Source: Climacium dendroides (Eukaryota > Streptophyta > Bryopsida > Hypnales > Climaciaceae). From it: a stretch of 64,000 nt of DNA. Under the pieces are notes generated by a model, which made no database searches, was not told where the DNA came from, and saw only the letters and a program-made list of their open reading frames with translations. Numbering within the stretch: the first letter of the stretch is position 1; every line of letters begins with the position of its first letter. Below are positions 59,494 to 64,000 of the stretch, one piece after another. The translations under genes and the position numbers were made by a program. The stretch lies in contig OX467089.1 of assembly GCA_950106755.1 (NCBI GenBank), forward strand, positions 27,571,345 to 27,635,344, written 5' to 3'.

Positions 59494-61960
59494 AATAACA
59501 TAATAAAAAAATCTTAATATTGCATTATAGTAATATCAAGATTTTTATGGCCACCACACTTAAAAATTGAATACAATTCTTTTGGTCATGGTTTTGTGCA
59601 AGCTTACTAAAATTGCAATCAACTTCTTTTGCAATTTTGGGAATTTTAGGGTGTATAATATATGGTTGGAAAGGTATTTTTAAAACCTTTTTCCAAGTTG
59701 GGAGATAGAAAATATTGTAATTGCAAAATTTTTGGTATTTTATTTGCAAAACCAAATTTTTGTGAATTTTGGAAAGTAAAAAGTGTTCCAAACCAATATT
59801 TGACGTCTAAAGTCCTACAATTCTACTAATTGGGGAGACTACTTCTTGCTTATGCATACAAATTTCAAAATAATATATGCCATAATGCATTACATTCAAC
59901 AATTGTTCTTTGTAGTCTTGCATATCATACATGTTATTAAAACAAATCTTCTTTCCAATTTGAACATCCCTACCTTATGTACTAGTTGTCAAGATGGGCT
60001 TGATGATACCATTCTCCATGGGTTTCATCATCGTGAAAAAACTTGGCATGCATAAATGCTTTATAAGGCACTAGAGATCTTGATAGTTGACAATTATTGG
60101 CTCGACTTAATTGGGTAGTAATGAATCTTTGGTTTGAAGTTGCCTTACTAGCTAAAACGAGGAACTATTATGTTATCGCTCTAGCTTCTAGAGGATGGCA
60201 ATTTGACTAGATAGATATGCAATTTGCTTCAATAACTCCCTTTGGCCAATCCACAAGCTTGAATAGGTGTTTTGGGGAGCTTTTACAAACTATGCACACA
60301 TAGTATGTGTAGTATAGAAAAAATTACTTTTTAGGTTATTTTTAGCTTTTTTATAAAAAAGTTATAGGAAAGTAATAGAAAAGTAGGAAAAAGTAGTAGA
60401 AAAATAGTAGAAAAAAACTTTAAAATAAAAAGTAGAAAATAAAGTTAAAGTAAAAAGTAGTTAGACTTTTGTAATGTGAATAGGGCTAGTTAGATGGATG
60501 GATGGATGAAAAAGTATAAAAATAAAAATAAAATAAAAAGGGATGAATGGTGTGTGTGACCGAGGTCTCACCCCTTCCCAAGAGGTGTGGCACCTCGTTT
60601 TCAAAACTATAAATTGAGAAACAAATAAAAACTCTATGGCATTTGGTATATGACCCATTTTTTAATTCTAATATATAAATTTTATTGTAAATTGTGTAAA
60701 TTGTTTTATGACTATTCATTTTGTAAGTATTGTTTGAGATTGTGAGATTGTGAGATTTGTTGGCATATTTTGGTCTTGAATTATGTGGATTGTTTCGTAA
60801 TATTCTTTTGGTTGAAATTCAGTACTATTATTGTGAGATTATGTGATTGGGTGTTTACTGTGAGTAGAAATCCTTGAACGAGTGGATACCTCTGAATGTT
60901 ATCTGGTAGTCTTGGTCAGTTGAAATTTCAATTGAGGGAAATTCTGAATGCTGTGAAGTTTCAATTGAGAGTCTTTGATCTTGAATCAGTAGTGACCTAG
61001 AGTCTGAAGAAATCAAGAGTAGAGAAGCACTTCGAGACTGCAGGGATTTCAAAATTTTCAAATCTTTGGAAATTCTTTGAACATGGTTCTAGGTTGAACT
61101 GAGAGTTGGAGAAAGAATGCGTGAGGAGGAAATTTCAATCAAGCCTGTTTGTGCAATCTCGGCGATTGGTGACAAATTTAGAAGCAGCAGAGAATCGCTG
61201 TAAAAATTGAAATCCGAATTCACCCGGGAGTGATCAAAAATTGCAATTGGAAGAACTTGGCCAGTAGGAGCGATACCTGATTGCAGGTCTGATACTTGCC
61301 AATTTCGACAAATTCTTCAAAATTGGATTGATCGAGGGGCTGGAGTATGTTGAATCAACCAAGAGAGCAAATATCAGCAACAAATTTCCGCAAATTTGAC
61401 AGACTTGACCAAAAATTGCATTCGGGAACGAAATCGGGAGCATCGCCGAGCTTTCCGCTGATCTTGGAAATCCTAAAAAAATTTCTTGAAATTTGAGTGA
61501 CAGAGTTGTTGAGGCTGATCCTCTCGACAAAATAAGCAAGGATTTGAGTCAAACCTCGAGAAATTTGACCAATCAGTCAAGGAATTTTCATCGAAAAAGA
61601 GGCGCGACACTCATAGTGTTGGTGGGTCTTCACCCTAATTCGAAAAATTCTCTGCAATTCTTGTCTGCTGTTGGGATTTCTTTCTCGAGATGATGATGCG
61701 AGGTCGAATCTGAAAGAAGGATCACAAAATTCGAACGAAAGTACCTGGTCGGGGAAGATTTGGCGAGGGCGGCGCGGCAAGCAACACAGGCGCGGACAGA
61801 GCGCGGGGAGGAGCGGACAGGCACGGCACCGGAGCAGAGGCCGATACCCTCCTCGGGTTGAGACCTCCATCTGATCGGGCGGCCTCTAGTTGATACCCTC
61901 CCCCTTCTCGAACCTGCTGGTACCCGTCCCTTTATAGTTGATACCCGGTCCCGCGGTCTT
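59494..61960. other. No gene recognised; composition shifts to GC-rich after about 61740
   Basis: AT-rich up to about 60840, then mixed sequence with many GAAATTTCAATTGA-like words. A GC-rich patch (61750-61960) carries several GTTGATACCC/GATACCC words. Reading frames on both strands lack recognisable motifs. Confidence 0.4.
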
Positions 61961-61999
61961 AAAGTTTATACCCATGGTTTGGGGGAGGGTATAAACTTT
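61961..61999. repeat. 13-bp perfect hairpin with TATACCC arms
   Basis: AAAGTTTATACCC (61961-61973) and GGGTATAAACTTT (61987-61999) around a 13-nt loop. Related GATACCC words are repeated just upstream. May be the end of an unrecognised element. Confidence 0.75.
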
Positions 62000-62192
62000 T
62001 GGAAGTTTTGTCCTAATCATTTGACCAAAAATCAAATTGAAATAAGGGCTTAAATTTTTTGAACAGCCCTTGGGTCGTATCCCTAGTTGGGCCTAGGTTA
62101 TAGAATTAGGGAGACGGAATTTGTAGAATTAGTAATCTTTGTGATTGATAAATACTTTTGTGTGTTTTAGGAATGACTCACCCCATGGTTTT

Positions 62193-62526
62193 GGACTTGT
62201 TGCCCTGAGACTTGTTGCCCAATCTTAAAAGAAAGGAGAAAGCTCAAAGCCCAAGAATCTGGTACTTTGTCCTAAACCTTTCATACTCCTGCATATTGGA
62301 CTTGTTGACTACTGTAACAGATTCACTTAGGCATTTTGTACATAGATTCGAAAAGCTCAAAAAGAGCAATTACTGGACCTGTTGCTCCAACACATAAAAA
62401 AAGTGTTAATTAATGAATTATTTGTATACTTTAAAAGTATTATCTTGTATATGATTAGGTCATAGGCTGCATCCATGTATAAGACGTGTTGCCCAGCCTA
62501 ACGTGTTGCCCACGATGTGTTGCCCA
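62193..62526. repeat. Scattered repeats of a GTTGCCC motif
   Basis: GACTTGTTGCCC or CGTGTTGCCCA-like words occur at about 62195, 62209, 62484, 62502 and 62515, with weaker forms at 62297 and 62374. Spacing is irregular, so a simple tandem array is excluded. Confidence 0.55.
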
Positions 62527-63331
62527 CTCTAGAATATTATATAGGACCGGGACTCTTAGAACATTGTGTCTGCATTAGTAGTAATGGACTGTCCACCAAA
62601 TTGAGAGAACCTGGGAATAAGGGAAAGGAAAGAAAGAAAGAAAAAGAATAGAGGTATAAGAATATAGTTTCCAGGTATATTCCACAAAGTTAATTTATAC
62701 ATAACCTAAATCTACTTTAAAAGTGACATTAGATGCACCAATGATAGACTATGCTGGCTTATCCACGGATGAACCCCTATACTATTGGTACTTGACAAAA
62801 AGTAAAAGTTAGTGAAAAAGTACCTCACAGTATGGCTTAAATCTAAGAAGTTGTGTGAGCTAAATCATGACAAGATAGAGGTGTTCTTGAGATGTTTCAA
62901 TAAGATGTTTTACACCTCCTTGCAAATTGGTTTTTTTAGCTCTCACTCTTGTCTCACAATTTAGTGGAATCTTGTCCTTCCAAAATGGAGAGTTTTAACT
63001 AGATTCTTGAGACCTTATAGCTATCTACTAGCTTGCATTTTAGTTTTGAGTTTTGAATTGCTATCTAAAAATCATAAAAAAAATCATCAAGGACTTCTTT
63101 CCTAGTCCAATGCATTGTTTCTTCTATCATTGGAAATTGTCCATGTGTTTCAAAAAAAATACAAGTCTCCCAAACAAGGTCCACAAAAACGTTTTGCCTA
63201 GCCGGAAATAGTAATATCCTACAAGTCGAGATTCATCCCTAGTTGGTAGATAATGAGTGGTCCAACTCTATAGAATTGCAATAATTTATATCATTGAATT
63301 TCATTGACCTTGACAAAAATGAAATCTTTTC
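62527..63331. other. AT-rich spacer, nothing recognised
   Basis: No coding, RNA or repeat feature that I can support. Confidence 0.45.
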
Positions 63332-63335
63332 TTAA

Positions 63336-63561
63336 CCCTTAAGTGATGCTCGAGGATGTTTTCTGGCCAATGAATGACAAAAAATCTCTCCATGCAGGAT
63401 ATAAGTGTTTATCTTCCAAATTTTGTAGGAAAAGGAAACGTCTTCTACAATAGCTTAGCTTGTCTCCCAATGTTAAAGTACTTTTACATTTTTTTAAGCC
63501 AACAATTCACATAGTACCCAACCAAGATGATTTCCACGGTGACCGGTTCGTCATTTAAGGG
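63336..63561. mobile_element. TTAA-flanked miniature inverted-repeat element (piggyBac-like), 226 bp
   Basis: The left end CCCTTAAGTGATG and the complement of the right end, CCCTTAAATGACG, form a 13-bp inverted repeat with two mismatches. TTAA lies just outside both ends (63332-63335 and 63562-63565). The CCC start plus TTAA duplication fits piggyBac. The interior is non-coding. Confidence 0.65.
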
Positions 63562-63565
63562 TTAA

Positions 63566-64000
63566 AAGTAAGTTAACTTTACAACTTTCTTTCATCTCAC
63601 TGTGAAGGCCTACCAGCGCTTTGAATTGGGTTCATACCCGGAAGATACCCTTGTATCATTCCCGTGCATGCCATTCAATACCCGAACCTGCAAATCTGCG
63701 AAAGCCCGGGTCCCACCCCCCGAAACCCGGCGGCGAAAGTGGTGCTGCAAACGTCAAGTGTTGCCCTTCACCAAGAGGCCTTGAAGTCCATACTAACTTA
63801 TTATTCGCGTACCCAATTCCTCCTTCTGCTTCGTCCAACTTTCGGCCCCACCAGGTGGGTTTGCACCGCAATCGGATCAGGCCCCAGATCGGTGCTCAAG
63901 TATTGCGCTGTCAGCAACTCCCAACATAAGTTCCTAACGAACTGTCCTTTTTGCCTTGCTCAATTGTCAAGAATTTCTGACTTGCGGTTCGACTTCCCAT
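63566..64000. other. GC-rich right edge, unidentified
   Basis: A sharp rise in GC from about 63600 with many CCCGG/ACCCG words. Overlapping frames on both strands reflect composition. It may be the start of another gene or of an LTR (an ACTCCCAACA string lies at about 63917-63926), but neither can be supported within the window. Confidence 0.35.

Noticed and set aside
63602..63929. Frames in the GC-rich right edge as a real exon
   Set aside because: Two overlapping plus-strand frames and one minus-strand frame are equally open and none has a family motif.

Overview
This is nuclear DNA of a land plant. It holds two intact intron-containing genes in a sea of decayed mobile elements and AT-rich sequence. 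Plant origin rests on a plant-type alpha-N-acetylglucosaminidase, a CYP704-like cytochrome P450 remnant, Ty3/gypsy debris and several CACTA-type miniature elements with TSDs. Short introns, a DUF7869-type mobile-element protein and a ParB plus methyltransferase-like locus make a seedless plant (bryophyte, less likely fern or lycophyte) my best guess. The species cannot be fixed from the sequence.

Layout. 1-2.3 kb: minus-strand DUF7869-type pseudogene running off the left edge. 2.8-6.6 kb: four small palindromic CACTA elements with perfect 3-bp TSDs, plus degenerate ~165-bp repeats. 7.75-13.0 kb: a CYP704-like P450 pseudogene split by a ~4.4 kb gag-bearing, LTR-retrotransposon-like element. 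18.1-22.7 kb: a decayed multi-domain locus that I read as a ParB/sulfiredoxin-like segment followed by a beta-class (N4-cytosine/N6-adenine type) DNA-methyltransferase-like segment. It is the least ordinary coding sequence here. 24.6-25.2 kb: a hAT-type miniature element. 32.3-34.9 kb: an intact four-exon histone-fold gene (DPB3/NF-YC10-like). 36.5-38.2, 45.9-46.8 and 58.8-59.5 kb: four copies of a ~0.7-0.85 kb repeat. 42.6-44.7 kb: minus-strand retroelement remnant abutting a CACTA terminus and a 16-copy hairpin array. 46.8-47.0 kb: gypsy integrase remnant just upstream of the next gene. 47.8-55.6 kb: intact 19-exon NAGLU gene with a tRNA-His(GTG) gene inside intron 13. 57.4-58.3 and 63.3-63.6 kb: two elements flanked by TTAA, as in piggyBac.

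The two intact genes are unrelated housekeeping genes: a lysosomal/vacuolar/secreted glycosidase, and a chromatin or DNA polymerase epsilon histone-fold subunit. No operon-like co-operation is expected. The decayed reading frames are broken mostly by in-frame stops that one C-to-T or G-to-A transition could create, as expected for cytosine-methylated repeats. I verified NAGLU and DPB3 by hand: every splice junction keeps frame. Family assignments come from remembered motifs, not searches.
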